64,000 nucleotides of DNA from assembly GCA_963842295.1 (NCBI GenBank), contig CAWJFY010000011.1, positions 62,001 through 126,000 on the forward strand, read 5' to 3'. Below the pieces are notes generated by a model. It worked only from the letters and a program-made list of their open reading frames with translations, ran no database searches and was not told where the DNA came from. Position 1 is the first letter of the stretch. Each line of letters opens with the position of its first letter. This document shows, piece after piece, positions 7,972-16,421 of the stretch. Position numbers and translations under genes: made by a program. This DNA comes from JAJNBA01 sp963842295 (GTDB lineage: Bacteria > Actinomycetota > UBA4738 > HRBIN12).

Positions 7972-8948
7972 CAGTCGGCCACGTGGCCCCCGAACTCTCG
8001 GCGCATCGCCGAGAGCACGCGGTTCGCGAACGATGCCTCGTCGCGCGACGCGAACCGGGCGAACAACGCCGCGGTGAGCACCTCCGCCGGGGCACCCGAC
8101 TCGATGGCCGTGATCGCCGTCCACCTCCCCTCACCGGAGTCGGAGACCTGTTCGTCGGATCCCTCCAGATCGCCGTCCTCGTGGAGGGCCGCCGCCGCGA
8201 GATCGAGCAGCCAGGAGGACACCACGCTTCCGCGCCGCCAGACCTCCGCGACCTCGGCGACGTCGATCCGGTAGGCGGCCTTCCCGTCCTCGGCGTGCCG
8301 CAGGATGTTGAGCCCCTCGGCGAAGGAGGCCATCAGCCCGTACTCGATGCCGTTGTGGACCATCTTGACGAAGTGCCCCGACCCGACGGGCCCGCAATGG
8401 AGGTACCCATGCTCCGCCGTGGAAGGGTCTCCGTCACGGCCGCGCGTCCTGAGGACGGCCCCGACACCCGGGGCGAGCGATGCGAAGATGGGGTCGAGGT
8501 GCTCGAACACGTCGACATCGCTACCCACCGTCAGGCAGAACCCGCGCTCCAGTCCGTACACCCCGCCACTCGTGCCACAGTCCACGTACCGGATGCCGCG
8601 CTCGCCGAGCTCGCTCGCCCGCCGCACGTCGTCGCGGTAATAGGTGTTCCCTCCGTCGATCGCGATGTCGCCTGGTTGCAGGAGATCGGCCAGGCTCCGG
8701 ACCGTCGCTTCCGTGGCCTCGCCGGCGGGCACCATCACCCAGACGATCCTCGGTTGATGAAGCGCTTCGACGAGTTCCTCGAGGCTCGCGGCCCCGACCG
8801 CGCCCTCGGTCGTCAACCGCTCGACGGCTGCCGGATCGAGGTCGAAGGCCACGCACGAGTGCCCATCCCGCATCAGCCGCTGCGAGATGTTCGCGCCCAT
8901 CCGGCCGAGCCCCACCACCCCGAGCTCCATCGGTCGGTCAGTCGACAT
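7971..8948 (-). CDS. gnd: 6-phosphogluconate dehydrogenase (decarboxylating), short form
   Basis: A 325-residue enzyme that oxidatively decarboxylates 6-phosphogluconate to ribulose-5-phosphate with reduction of a pyridine dinucleotide. The Rossmann motif is VVGLGRMGANISQRL. The substrate-binding blocks are IAIDGGNTYYRDDVRR, VDCGTSGGVYGLERGF, and GPVGSGHFVKMVHNGIEYGLM with the catalytic Lys-x-x-His-Asn. The length matches the roughly 300-330-residue bacterial GntZ-like class rather than the 470-residue GndA class; short forms often use NAD. The ribosome site AAGGAGGACCAG before ATG 8948 is strong. First gene of a probable gnd-pgl-ligase-polymerase operon. Confidence 0.92.
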   Translation of the reverse strand: MSTDRPMELGVVGLGRMGANISQRLMRDGHSCVAFDLDPAAVERLTTEGAVGAASLEELVEALHQPRIVWVMVPAGEATEATVRSLADLLQPGDIAIDGGNTYYRDDVRRASELGERGIRYVDCGTSGGVYGLERGFCLTVGSDVDVFEHLDPIFASLAPGVGAVLRTRGRDGDPSTAEHGYLHCGPVGSGHFVKMVHNGIEYGLMASFAEGLNILRHAEDGKAAYRIDVAEVAEVWRRGSVVSSWLLDLAAAALHEDGDLEGSDEQVSDSGEGRWTAITAIESGAPAEVLTAALFARFASRDEASFANRVLSAMRREFGGHVAD

Positions 8949-9004
8949 CTGGTCCTCCTTCGATCCCTCAGGCCGACGGCATCCCCCGGAAGGGGTCGGC
9001 GGCT
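8949..9004. promoter_or_regulatory. Short divergent promoter region between gnd and zwf
   Basis: Only 56 bases separate the outward-facing starts of gnd (minus) and zwf (plus). Both promoters must lie here or inside the opposing coding sequence, so the two arms of the pathway are likely coregulated. A Shine-Dalgarno sequence for gnd occupies the left edge. I see no convincing palindrome. Confidence 0.45.
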
Positions 9005-10441
9005 ATGACCGAGCCTATGGATACGACGGCGGACGCGCTCGTCGTGTTCGGGATCAGTGGCGATCTCGGACGCCGCATGATGATCCCCGCCCTGTACCGG
9101 CTCGAGCTGAAGGGCGCGCTCCCGTGCGACGTGATCGGCGTGGGCAGGCAGGAGCTGACATCGGACGAGGTCCGAGCGATGGCTCGCGAATCTATCGAAC
9201 GCGCGGGGGAGTCGATCGACGAGGACGCCTTCGAGCGGTTCGCCAAGCGGCTCTCCTACATCGTGGCGGACGCCGCCGACCCATCCTCCTACGAGCGGTT
9301 GGCTGAAACGTTGGCTCCGGCGCGGAGGCCGGTCTTCTATCTCGCCACGCCGCCCTCGCTCTTCGGTCCGATCGTCGAGTCGCTCGGGCGCGCGGATCTC
9401 GCGAAGAAGGCTCGCGTCGTCATCGAGAAACCCTTCGGCCACGACCTCGCATCGGCTCGGGCGCTGAACGAGCAGCTCCTCCGCGTGCTGGACGAGGATC
9501 GCATCTACCGGATCGACCACTTCCTCGGCAAGGAGCCGGTGCAAGACATCGTGTACCTGCGGTTCGCCAACGAGATCTTCGAGCCGATCTGGAACCGGCA
9601 TCACATCGAATCCGTGCAGATCACCCTCGCGGAGTCGTTCGGCATCGAGGGCCGCGGCAGCTTCTACGACGGCGTGGGAGCGCTGCGAGATGTCGTCCAG
9701 AACCACCTCCTTCACGTCCTGGCCCTGGTCACGATGGAGCCGCCGGCGGGGAGCAGGGACGCGATCGCCGACCGTCGCCTCGATGTGCTTCGCGCGATCC
9801 CCGACGTCGATCCCACCGACTACATCCGAGGCCAGTACGAGGGCTACGCGAACGAGGACGGGGTGCGTCCGGGATCCGACACCGAAACGTTCGCCGCACT
9901 CAAGCTTCGGATCGACAACTGGCGATGGTCCGGCGTTCCGTTCCTGATCCGAGCGGGGAAGGCGCTGGCGACGACGATGACCGAGGTCCACGTGCTCTTC
10001 CGGCGGCCTCCGCCGATCCTGCTCGGCGACCACACGGAGGAAGTGCAGCATCACAACCACATCTCGATCAGGATCGGGAAGGACGCGGGCGCGAGCATCG
10101 GCGTCCTCGTGAAGGATGCGTCGGGCGAAGCGGCGGAGCCGGTGCACCTGGACGTCTCGTTCCAGGAGCATCTCGCCCGAAGCCCGAGCCCCTACGAGCG
10201 CCTGCTCGGAGACGCGCTGATCGGCGACGCGACCCTGTTCCCGCACCAGGCCGTGGTCGAGGAGATGTGGCGGATCGTCCAGCCCCTGATCGACGATCCG
10301 CCCCCGGTCGAGAGCTACGAGCGGGGGACGTGGGGACCCACGTCGGCCGATCGGTTGGCCGAGTCATACGGGGGCTGGCGACAACCACGCGGTGATGAGG
10401 GAGGGAACCCAACGACACGCGGCGAGGAGGAACACACCTGA
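9005..10441 (+). CDS. zwf: Glucose-6-phosphate 1-dehydrogenase
   Basis: A 478-residue enzyme that oxidises glucose-6-phosphate to 6-phosphoglucono-lactone and makes NADPH, committing carbon to the oxidative pentose-phosphate pathway. The nucleotide-binding motif is VVFGISGDLGRRMMIPALY. The active-site signature RIDHFLGKEPVQ contains the catalytic histidine region, and VVIEKPFGHDL supplies the conserved EKP lysine. FYDGVGALRDVVQNHLL and FLIRAGKAL are further hallmarks. Family length is about 480-510. I used ATG 9005 (MTEPMDTTADAL); ATG 9017 is an alternative. The frame upstream to 8480 is only a shadow of gnd. It diverges from gnd-pgl and is followed by the convergent LtrA gene. Confidence 0.94.
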   Translation: MTEPMDTTADALVVFGISGDLGRRMMIPALYRLELKGALPCDVIGVGRQELTSDEVRAMARESIERAGESIDEDAFERFAKRLSYIVADAADPSSYERLAETLAPARRPVFYLATPPSLFGPIVESLGRADLAKKARVVIEKPFGHDLASARALNEQLLRVLDEDRIYRIDHFLGKEPVQDIVYLRFANEIFEPIWNRHHIESVQITLAESFGIEGRGSFYDGVGALRDVVQNHLLHVLALVTMEPPAGSRDAIADRRLDVLRAIPDVDPTDYIRGQYEGYANEDGVRPGSDTETFAALKLRIDNWRWSGVPFLIRAGKALATTMTEVHVLFRRPPPILLGDHTEEVQHHNHISIRIGKDAGASIGVLVKDASGEAAEPVHLDVSFQEHLARSPSPYERLLGDALIGDATLFPHQAVVEEMWRIVQPLIDDPPPVESYERGTWGPTSADRLAESYGGWRQPRGDEGGNPTTRGEEEHT

Positions 10442-10489
10442 AGATGACCGCGACCGCTCCGCGCGCGGACCGCCGGCGGGTTACTCGAA

Positions 10490-11743
10490 TCAGTCGACGT
10501 GTTCCTCGATCGCTTCCATCGGATCGTCCTGGTGCGGATCATCCTCGTGGCGGACCTGTTCGCGGAGCTCCGAGTACTGCACCGCCTCGGATGCGATCAT
10601 CGCGACCAAGATCGAAGCCAGGAGCCCGAGCGCGGCGAGGGCCGGCAGCTCCCCGACCACCGGGATCAGCGCCCCCAGCAGCACCGCGACCACCAGCCGC
10701 CGCCCGGTCACTCGGTGCCAGGTCCGATACTTGAAGGCCGACTGTGCGAGCAGGTAGAGCGACACACCCCCGTACAGTGCGCCGAGCGGCAGCAAGGGGA
10801 GCGGGTCCGAGAGCCCATGCGCCTTCGTGTCGCCGACGTACTCCAGCACCTTCTTCATGCCCAGGGCGACCAAGACGATGCCCGCGACCATCGGCATGTG
10901 CAGGTAGCTGTAGGCGTCGCGGGCAAGGCGGGCCCGTTCCTCACCCTCCGCCCGGCGGAGCATGCGCTCCGCCACGATGGACACGACGTCGAAGTACGCC
11001 CACCACAGGCTGGCCGCGACCGTCAGCCCGAGGACCGACGCGCCGATGATCGGCCACGAGATCGGCAGCTCTGCCACGGCCACACCGATCGCGACGATCG
11101 ACTCGCCCAGGGCGACGATCAGGATCAGCCCGTGGCGCTCGGCGAAGTGAGACGCGGAGCGGACCCTCCATCCCGATGCGCCCCCGAGGATCGTGCCGAC
11201 GTAGTCCACGACCAGCGCGGCGACCCACGTGAGGGTCTGCGCCGTGCCGTCGAGTTGCGAGGCCACGAGCAGCACCGCCGTGCTGCCGACCACGGACGGT
11301 GCGAACTTCCAGACCTGGCGCCGCAGGCCTGCGTCATCGCCCGACAACACGAAGAACATCACGAGGTGCAGCACCCGCACCGCGAGGTAGGCGAACGCGA
11401 CCACGACCGGCCCGTCTAGGCCGCCGGGCAGGTCGTTGAACGCCTCGGGCACCGTGACCGCCATCACGAACATGGCGGCCATCGCCCCGAACATCGCCAC
11501 CCGGCCGAGGCCCTCCTCCGCCTGCACCACGTTGGCGAGCCACGCGTAGCCCACCCACGACCACCAGAGCAGCGCGAGCACGAGAAGCCCGCGCGCGATG
11601 CCGCGCCCCATCGGAGCGTCGGCCATCAGGGCGGTGACCTGCGTCAGCGAGAACACGAACACGAGATCGAAGAACAGCTCGATCGGCGCGACCCGGGCCT
11701 CTTCGGCAACGGGCAGCAACCGCGGATGGCGCTCGTTGCTCAC
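10490..11743 (-). CDS. LtrA-family membrane protein, second copy
   Basis: A 417-residue polytopic membrane protein starting at GTG, with the LtrA signatures RVAPIELFFDLVFVFSLTQVTAL (in two parts), ILIVALGESIVAIGVAV and SLWWAYFDVVS. Many hydrophobic helices are spread over the chain, and the tail is highly acidic and His-rich (RHEDDPHQDDPMEAIEEHVD). The tail is absent from the first copy at 4087-5298, and the two proteins have clearly diverged. The function of the family is not established. It converges with zwf and diverges from the protease gene at 11830, with only 86 bases between starts. Confidence 0.85.
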   Translation of the reverse strand: MSNERHPRLLPVAEEARVAPIELFFDLVFVFSLTQVTALMADAPMGRGIARGLLVLALLWWSWVGYAWLANVVQAEEGLGRVAMFGAMAAMFVMAVTVPEAFNDLPGGLDGPVVVAFAYLAVRVLHLVMFFVLSGDDAGLRRQVWKFAPSVVGSTAVLLVASQLDGTAQTLTWVAALVVDYVGTILGGASGWRVRSASHFAERHGLILIVALGESIVAIGVAVAELPISWPIIGASVLGLTVAASLWWAYFDVVSIVAERMLRRAEGEERARLARDAYSYLHMPMVAGIVLVALGMKKVLEYVGDTKAHGLSDPLPLLPLGALYGGVSLYLLAQSAFKYRTWHRVTGRRLVVAVLLGALIPVVGELPALAALGLLASILVAMIASEAVQYSELREQVRHEDDPHQDDPMEAIEEHVD

Positions 11744-11829
11744 GGCGAGAGGCTACCGCTCGCCTCGTCGACATGCCGGTGACCGGTGGGCCAACGGTCG
11801 TTCGAAGCGTTCTGCGGTACAAGGGTGAG

Positions 11830-12780
11830 ATGGCAGACCGCTCCGACCCGGGCGACGAAGCGCTCGACGCGTACTCCACCGTCGTGACCTCGGTCGCGGA
11901 GAGGTTGATCCCATCGGTCGCGAGCCTCCGCGTGAGGCAGCGGGTGCGTGGAGCCGGCGTGGACGGAGCCGGCTCCGCGGTCGTCATCACGCCCGACGGA
12001 TTCTCGCTCACCTCCGCGCACGTGGTGGGGGGCACGAACCGCGGGTCTGCCTCGTTCGTCGACGGACGTGAGGTCGCGTTCGACGTCGTCGGGCGTGATC
12101 AGCTCTCCGACCTGGCGGTGCTTCGCCTCCAGGGCAGCGGGTTCGAATCGGCGGAGCTCGGAGAGGCGGCGAGGCTGCGCGTCGGGCAGCTCGTGGTTGC
12201 GATCGGGAACCCGATGGGGTTCGCGGGCTCGGTCACCGCCGGAGTCGTCAGCGCCCTTGGTCGGGCTCTCCCTGTGAAAGCCGGCCGCGTGGTCGAGAAC
12301 GTCATCCAGACCGACGCCGCGCTGAACCCCGGGAACTCGGGAGGCGCGCTCGCGGACGGGCGCGCTCGTGTGGTCGGGATCAACACCGCCGTCGCGGGGA
12401 TCGGACTCGGACTCGCGGTCCCGATCGACGACTCCACGCGCGGGATCATGCACGCGCTGATGAGTGCAGGCAGGTTCGAGCGCGCGTATATCGGGATCGC
12501 GGGCGGGGGACGGCCGCTGCCACCCCGAGCGGCGGCGGCGGTGGGTCGCGAGAACGGTGTCGAGGTCATGGAGGTCGTCGTCGGCAGTCCCGCCGCGCGA
12601 GCGGGCATCAGGTCCGGCGACCTGATCGTCGAGCTCGACGGCGCGCCCGTCGCTGACGCACGTGACCTGCAACGGTTGATGGTCGGAGACGTGATCGGCA
12701 GGTCGGTGGACGCGCTGGTCTGGCGTGACGGCGAGCTCCGCACGTTCGTGTTGCACCCCGTCGAGCTGACGGCCGCGTAA
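11830..12780 (+). CDS. HtrA/DegP-like trypsin-fold serine protease with PDZ domain
   Basis: A 316-residue S1C-family protease. The catalytic triad is visible: His about residue 64 in TSAHVVGG, Asp about 94 in DLAVLRL, and Ser about 170 in NPGNSGGAL. A C-terminal PDZ domain follows, with EVVVGSPAARAGIRSGDLIVELDG. HtrA proteins degrade or refold misfolded proteins, usually outside the cytoplasm. Here the mature domain starts almost at once after a charged N-terminus (MADRSDPGDEALDAYS), with no signal peptide or transmembrane anchor. I chose ATG 11830 because AAGGGTGAG precedes it; an in-frame ATG at 11773 adds 19 residues but no signal. A cytoplasmic location is therefore inferred. Confidence 0.88.
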   Translation: MADRSDPGDEALDAYSTVVTSVAERLIPSVASLRVRQRVRGAGVDGAGSAVVITPDGFSLTSAHVVGGTNRGSASFVDGREVAFDVVGRDQLSDLAVLRLQGSGFESAELGEAARLRVGQLVVAIGNPMGFAGSVTAGVVSALGRALPVKAGRVVENVIQTDAALNPGNSGGALADGRARVVGINTAVAGIGLGLAVPIDDSTRGIMHALMSAGRFERAYIGIAGGGRPLPPRAAAAVGRENGVEVMEVVVGSPAARAGIRSGDLIVELDGAPVADARDLQRLMVGDVIGRSVDALVWRDGELRTFVLHPVELTAA

Positions 12781-12806
12781 CCCGAGCAAGATGCGAAGAG
12801 CGGACG

Positions 12807-13157
12807 TCAACAGGTCAGGTGCAAGATCGCGTTGGTGTCGGTCTGCGCACGGTCGAGCTCTTGGATCGCCTGGGACGTCGGAAGGACGATCAGCTGCACG
12901 CCTCGCCGTGCCGCTTCCTCTGCGACGCCGTCGACGAGCGGCAGCGCGCCGGTGGCTCCGCTTCCGATCACCAGACGGCCACAATCCCAGGGGATGTCCT
13001 CGTCCAAGGAGAGCGGGGTGTGCCCGTACTGTGACCGAAGGGCTTTGGATGGTCCCTTCTTCCGCTTACGGATCTCCCCGCGATCGATCACGAGATCGTG
13101 CTTGTAGGTCGTGCCGTCGACCTGGATGGACCCGAAAACGAACCGACCGAATCGCAT
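12807..13157 (-). CDS. Mth938-like (DUF498/NDUFAF3-type) domain protein
   Basis: A 116-residue protein of the Mth938-like fold. It has the N-terminal strand FGRFVFGSIQVDG, then the glycine-rich core GRLVIGSGATGALPLVDGV. The C-terminal motif is GVQLIVLPTSQAIQELDR, followed by ILHLTC. The family includes the mitochondrial complex I assembly factor NDUFAF3, but bacterial members have no proven function. The frame continues upstream to 13583 only as a shadow of the DUF2461 gene. ATG 13157 gives the canonical family start. It converges on the protease gene at 12780. Confidence 0.82.
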   Translation of the reverse strand: MRFGRFVFGSIQVDGTTYKHDLVIDRGEIRKRKKGPSKALRSQYGHTPLSLDEDIPWDCGRLVIGSGATGALPLVDGVAEEAARRGVQLIVLPTSQAIQELDRAQTDTNAILHLTC

Positions 13158-13322
13158 GGCTACCCCGAGTGTAGGTACACGGGTGGCCGCGCGGCGACTC
13201 CTGCGCGGCCGATCCCGAACTCGAGTGGACTCGCTATCCAGACGGAACTGGCAGCCGGCACCATGGCGCGCCACAGGCTCGGCTAGTCTCAGCCAGGCAT
13301 CATGGAACAAGGAGATCGGGGC

Positions 13323-13967
13323 ATGACGTTCCGCGGCTGGCCGGTGGAGGCCATCGAGTTCTTCGAGGGCCTCGAGGCCGACAACTCCAAGACCTACTGG
13401 CAGCGGAACAAGGCCGTCTACGACTCGATGGTTCGCGCCCCGATGGAGGAGCTGCTGGCCGAGCTGGAGCCGGAGTTCGGCGAGACCCGGATCTTCCGAC
13501 CGTATCGGGACATCCGATTCAGTGCCGACAAGTCGCCGTACAAGACGAACATCGGAGCAACGGTCGGCGACGGCTACGTGCAACTCACGGCCGACGGTCT
13601 GGGCGCGGGATCCGGCATGTGGGAGATGGCGTCGGACCAGCTCGATCGCTACCGGGAGGCCGTGAGCGCCACCCGGTCAGGCGGCAAGCTCGTCAACCTG
13701 GTGGGGAAGATCCGACAGGCGCGTATCGATGTGTCGGGCCACGAAGCCCTGAAGACGGCCCCGAAGGGCTACCCCAAGGATCATCCGCGGATCGAGCTCC
13801 TCCGGTACAAGGGCATCATCACGTGGCGGGAGTGGCCGGCGGGCGCGTGGTTGGGCAACCGCAAGGCGAAGGACCGGGTCGTGGAGTTCCTCCGAACCTC
13901 GAAGCCTCTCAACGAGTGGCTCGGAGCCCACGTCGGTCCCTCGACCATGCCCGAGCGACGGCGGTAG
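13323..13967 (+). CDS. DUF2461 (TIGR02453-type) protein
   Basis: A 214-residue protein of the DUF2461 family. Recognisable blocks are the N-terminal FFEGLEADNSKTYWQRNKAVY, the FRPYRDIRFSADKSPYKTNIGA motif, and a GGGMW-like segment here reading GSGMWEMASDQLDRYREAV. A C-terminal PRIELLRYKGIITWREWP completes the match. The family is widespread in actinobacteria and its biochemical role is unknown. ATG 13323 lies after GGAGATCGGGG; an in-frame ATG at 13302 is less well placed. It diverges from the Mth938-like gene and precedes a VOC protein by about 40 bases. Confidence 0.85.
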   Translation: MTFRGWPVEAIEFFEGLEADNSKTYWQRNKAVYDSMVRAPMEELLAELEPEFGETRIFRPYRDIRFSADKSPYKTNIGATVGDGYVQLTADGLGAGSGMWEMASDQLDRYREAVSATRSGGKLVNLVGKIRQARIDVSGHEALKTAPKGYPKDHPRIELLRYKGIITWREWPAGAWLGNRKAKDRVVEFLRTSKPLNEWLGAHVGPSTMPERRR

Positions 13968-14006
13968 GTTGGGAGTTCACCGGCACCATCGAGGAAGGGA
14001 GGCAGC

Positions 14007-14387
14007 GTGGACTTGAACAGCATCTTGATCGGGTCCGAGGACCCCAAGCGCCTGGCGGACTACTACACCAAGCTCTTCGGGGAGCCGGCCATGGACCAGG
14101 GCGGCTACGCGGGCTGGCAGGTCGGCACCGGCTGGGTGACGGTAGGGCCGCACGACCAGGTGAAGGGCAAGAACACCCAGCCCGGCCGGATCCTCTGGAA
14201 CATCGAGACCGCCGACGTGAAGGGCGACTTCGAGAAGTTCAAGGCCGCCGGCGCAACGGTGGTGCAAGAGCCCTACACGCCCGGCCAGGATGGCGAGGAG
14301 ATGGAGGGCCAGATCGCGACGTTCTCGGACCCGGACGACAACTACTTCCAGCTGATGAGCCCGATGGGGCCGCCAGAGGGCTCCTAG
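14007..14387 (+). CDS. VOC-superfamily (glyoxalase-like) protein
   Basis: A 126-residue vicinal-oxygen-chelate fold protein starting at GTG after GAAGGGAGG. It has the paired beta-alpha-beta pattern: SEDPKRLADYYTKLFGEP at the start, and TFSDPDDNYFQLMSPMG at the end with the usual aspartate and glutamine/phenylalanine residues. VOC proteins include glyoxalases, dioxygenases and antibiotic-binding proteins; this copy cannot be assigned a substrate. It ends seven bases before the LigB gene and may be part of its transcript. A second VOC gene lies at 16422-16808. Confidence 0.8.
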   Translation: MDLNSILIGSEDPKRLADYYTKLFGEPAMDQGGYAGWQVGTGWVTVGPHDQVKGKNTQPGRILWNIETADVKGDFEKFKAAGATVVQEPYTPGQDGEEMEGQIATFSDPDDNYFQLMSPMGPPEGS

Positions 14388-14394
14388 GGAACGG

Positions 14395-15933
14395 ATGCTC
14401 CTGGAGGAGGTCGCGGCGGCGTCGGCAGACGTCGCCGCGACCTCGTCCCGACTGAAGAAGGTCGAAAGGATCTCATCGGTCCTGGCCGAGCTGCGGCCCG
14501 ACGAGGTCCCGATCGCCGTGGCCTACCTCTCGGGCGTCCTCCCACACGGATCGATCGGCGTCGGCTGGGCGTCCCTCCGCGACGTCCCCCCGGCCGCAAG
14601 CGAGGCGATGGTCGAGCTGACCGAGGTCGACGAGACGTTCCGCCGGATCGGGGGGGTCGCCGGCGCCGGATCGAAGGCGGCTCGCGCGAAAGCGCTCCAC
14701 GACTTGTTCGCCCGCGCAACGGAGCCGGAACAGCGCTTCCTTCGGGGGCTTCTGATGGGCGAGATCCGCCAGGGCGCCCTCGAAGGCGTGATGGTGGACG
14801 CCGTCTCGCGCGCAGCGAACGTCCCCCTCACGGAGGTTCGGCGTGCCGCGATGCTGGCCGGAGACCTCGGCTCGGTCGCCGCGGCCGCGATCGAGGGAGG
14901 CAGCACGGCGCTGGCGCGGTTCCGCCTCTCGCCCCTGACGCCCCTGCAACCCATGCTCGCGCAGTCGGCCGACGACGTCACGGCGGCCTTCGAGCGGATC
15001 CGGCCCGCCGCCGTCGAGTGGAAGCTCGACGGCGCACGGATCCAGATCCATCGGCGCGGCGACGAGGTCCGTGTGTTCACGCGGAACCTCGCCGACGTCA
15101 CCGATCGGGTGCCGGAGATCGTGGAGGCCATCCGGCGGCTGCCTCTCGAAGCAGCGGTGTTCGACGCCGAGGCGATCGCCCTGCGGGCAGACGGCCGTCC
15201 ACACCCGTTCGGTCTGACGATGAGCCGCTTCGGGAGCCGCAGCCGACGCGACCTCACGGAGCTCCGCGCGGACTATCCCCTGTCCTCGTTCGTGTTCGAC
15301 GTCCTGCACCTCGACGGCGAGGACCTGATCGATCGACCGAGCACCGAGCGGTTCGCAGCCCTCGATGAACGGCTCCCGGAAGAGCTTCGCGTGACCAGGA
15401 TCGTGACCGACGATCCCGCCGAAGCGGAGCGCTTCCTCGATGATGCGCTCGACCGCGGCCACGAAGGAGTGATGGTGAAGGCGCTCGACGCCCCGTACGA
15501 GGCGGGGCGTCGTGGAGTGAGCTGGATCAAGGTCAAGCGCGCGAGCACCCTCGACCTCGTGGTCATCGCGGCTGAGTGGGGGCACGGTCGGCGGCACGGA
15601 TGGCTGAGCAACCTGCACCTCGGCGCCCGCGATCCCGAGACCGGCGGGTTCGTGATGCTGGGGAAGACGTTCAAGGGCATGACGGACGAGATGCTCGCCT
15701 GGCAGACGGAGCGGCTGCAGGAGATCGAGACGAGTCGGGAGGGCATCACCGTGCACGTTCGCCCCGAGCTCGTCGTCGAGATCGCGTTCGACGGCCTGCA
15801 ACCGAGCACGCGCTATCCGGGCGGGCTGGCCCTGCGGTTCGCGCGCGTGAAGGGCTATCGGCCCGACAAGCGTGCCGACGACGCCGACACGATCGAGACC
15901 GTCCGCGACATCCACGCGCGATCGGTGAGCTGA
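14395..15933 (+). CDS. ligB: ATP-dependent DNA ligase, LigB type
   Basis: A 512-residue ATP-dependent ligase with an N-terminal helical DNA-binding domain (about residues 1-180), an adenylation domain and an OB domain. Motif I is VEWKLDGARIQIH with the adenylated lysine near residue 210. Motif III is FVFDVLHLDGED, motif IV is HEGVMVKALDAPYEAG, and motif V is SWIKVKR. The C-terminal ELVVEIAFDGLQPSTRYPGGLALRFARVKGYR is typical. The length and order match mycobacterial LigB and archaeal/eukaryotic ligase I-like enzymes rather than LigD. The stop overlaps the start of a Nudix gene (TGATG), a strong hint of functional linkage. It is distinct from the ligase at 6254. Confidence 0.92.
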   Translation: MLLEEVAAASADVAATSSRLKKVERISSVLAELRPDEVPIAVAYLSGVLPHGSIGVGWASLRDVPPAASEAMVELTEVDETFRRIGGVAGAGSKAARAKALHDLFARATEPEQRFLRGLLMGEIRQGALEGVMVDAVSRAANVPLTEVRRAAMLAGDLGSVAAAAIEGGSTALARFRLSPLTPLQPMLAQSADDVTAAFERIRPAAVEWKLDGARIQIHRRGDEVRVFTRNLADVTDRVPEIVEAIRRLPLEAAVFDAEAIALRADGRPHPFGLTMSRFGSRSRRDLTELRADYPLSSFVFDVLHLDGEDLIDRPSTERFAALDERLPEELRVTRIVTDDPAEAERFLDDALDRGHEGVMVKALDAPYEAGRRGVSWIKVKRASTLDLVVIAAEWGHGRRHGWLSNLHLGARDPETGGFVMLGKTFKGMTDEMLAWQTERLQEIETSREGITVHVRPELVVEIAFDGLQPSTRYPGGLALRFARVKGYRPDKRADDADTIETVRDIHARSVS

Positions 15934-16412
15934 TGCCGAAGCTGAGCGCCGGCCTGCTGGTCTATCGCCGAAGCGATCGCGGACTCGAGCTCCTGCTCGT
16001 GCATCCGGGAGGGCCGTACTGGGCCAAGAAGGACGACGGCGCGTGGTCGATCCCCAAGGGTGAATACGAACCGGACGAGGATCCGCTCGAGGTTGCGTTG
16101 CGCGAGTTCGAGGAAGAGATCGGGAAGACACCACCCGATCCCGCCGGCGCCGTGTCGCTGGGCGAGCTACGGCAACCGAGCGGGAAGGTCGTGAGCGCCT
16201 GGGCGTTGGAGGGAGACGTTGACGTCACCGAGGTGCAGAGCAACACATTCGAGATGGAATGGCCACCTCGGTCGGGTCGGACGCGGGAGGTCCCCGAGGT
16301 CGACCGCGCGGGCTGGTTCGGACTGGAGGAGGCTCGGCGGAAGCTCCTCCGAGGTCAGCTCGGGTTCATCGATCGGCTCTCGGAGCTGTTGGACGGCGGC
16401 TCAGCGAGGTGA
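15933..16412 (+). CDS. Nudix hydrolase
   Basis: A 159-residue Nudix protein. The Nudix box is complete: GEYEPDEDPLEVALREFEEEIG, given in two parts as G-x5-E (GEYEPDE) and REFEEEIG. It begins KLSAGLLVYRR and has the WSIPKGEY segment common to diadenosine polyphosphate hydrolases and related enzymes. It hydrolyses a nucleoside diphosphate linked to another group; the exact substrate is unknown. The start overlaps the ligB stop as TGATG. Ligases can make dinucleoside polyphosphates as side products, so clean-up of such compounds is a plausible inference but not shown. Confidence 0.9.
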   Translation: MPKLSAGLLVYRRSDRGLELLLVHPGGPYWAKKDDGAWSIPKGEYEPDEDPLEVALREFEEEIGKTPPDPAGAVSLGELRQPSGKVVSAWALEGDVDVTEVQSNTFEMEWPPRSGRTREVPEVDRAGWFGLEEARRKLLRGQLGFIDRLSELLDGGSAR

Positions 16413-16421
16413 GCCGGAACG

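Noticed and set aside
14473..16134. 553-codon minus-strand frame opposite ligB
   Set aside because: Antisense shadow; the plus strand has every ligase motif and the Nudix box.
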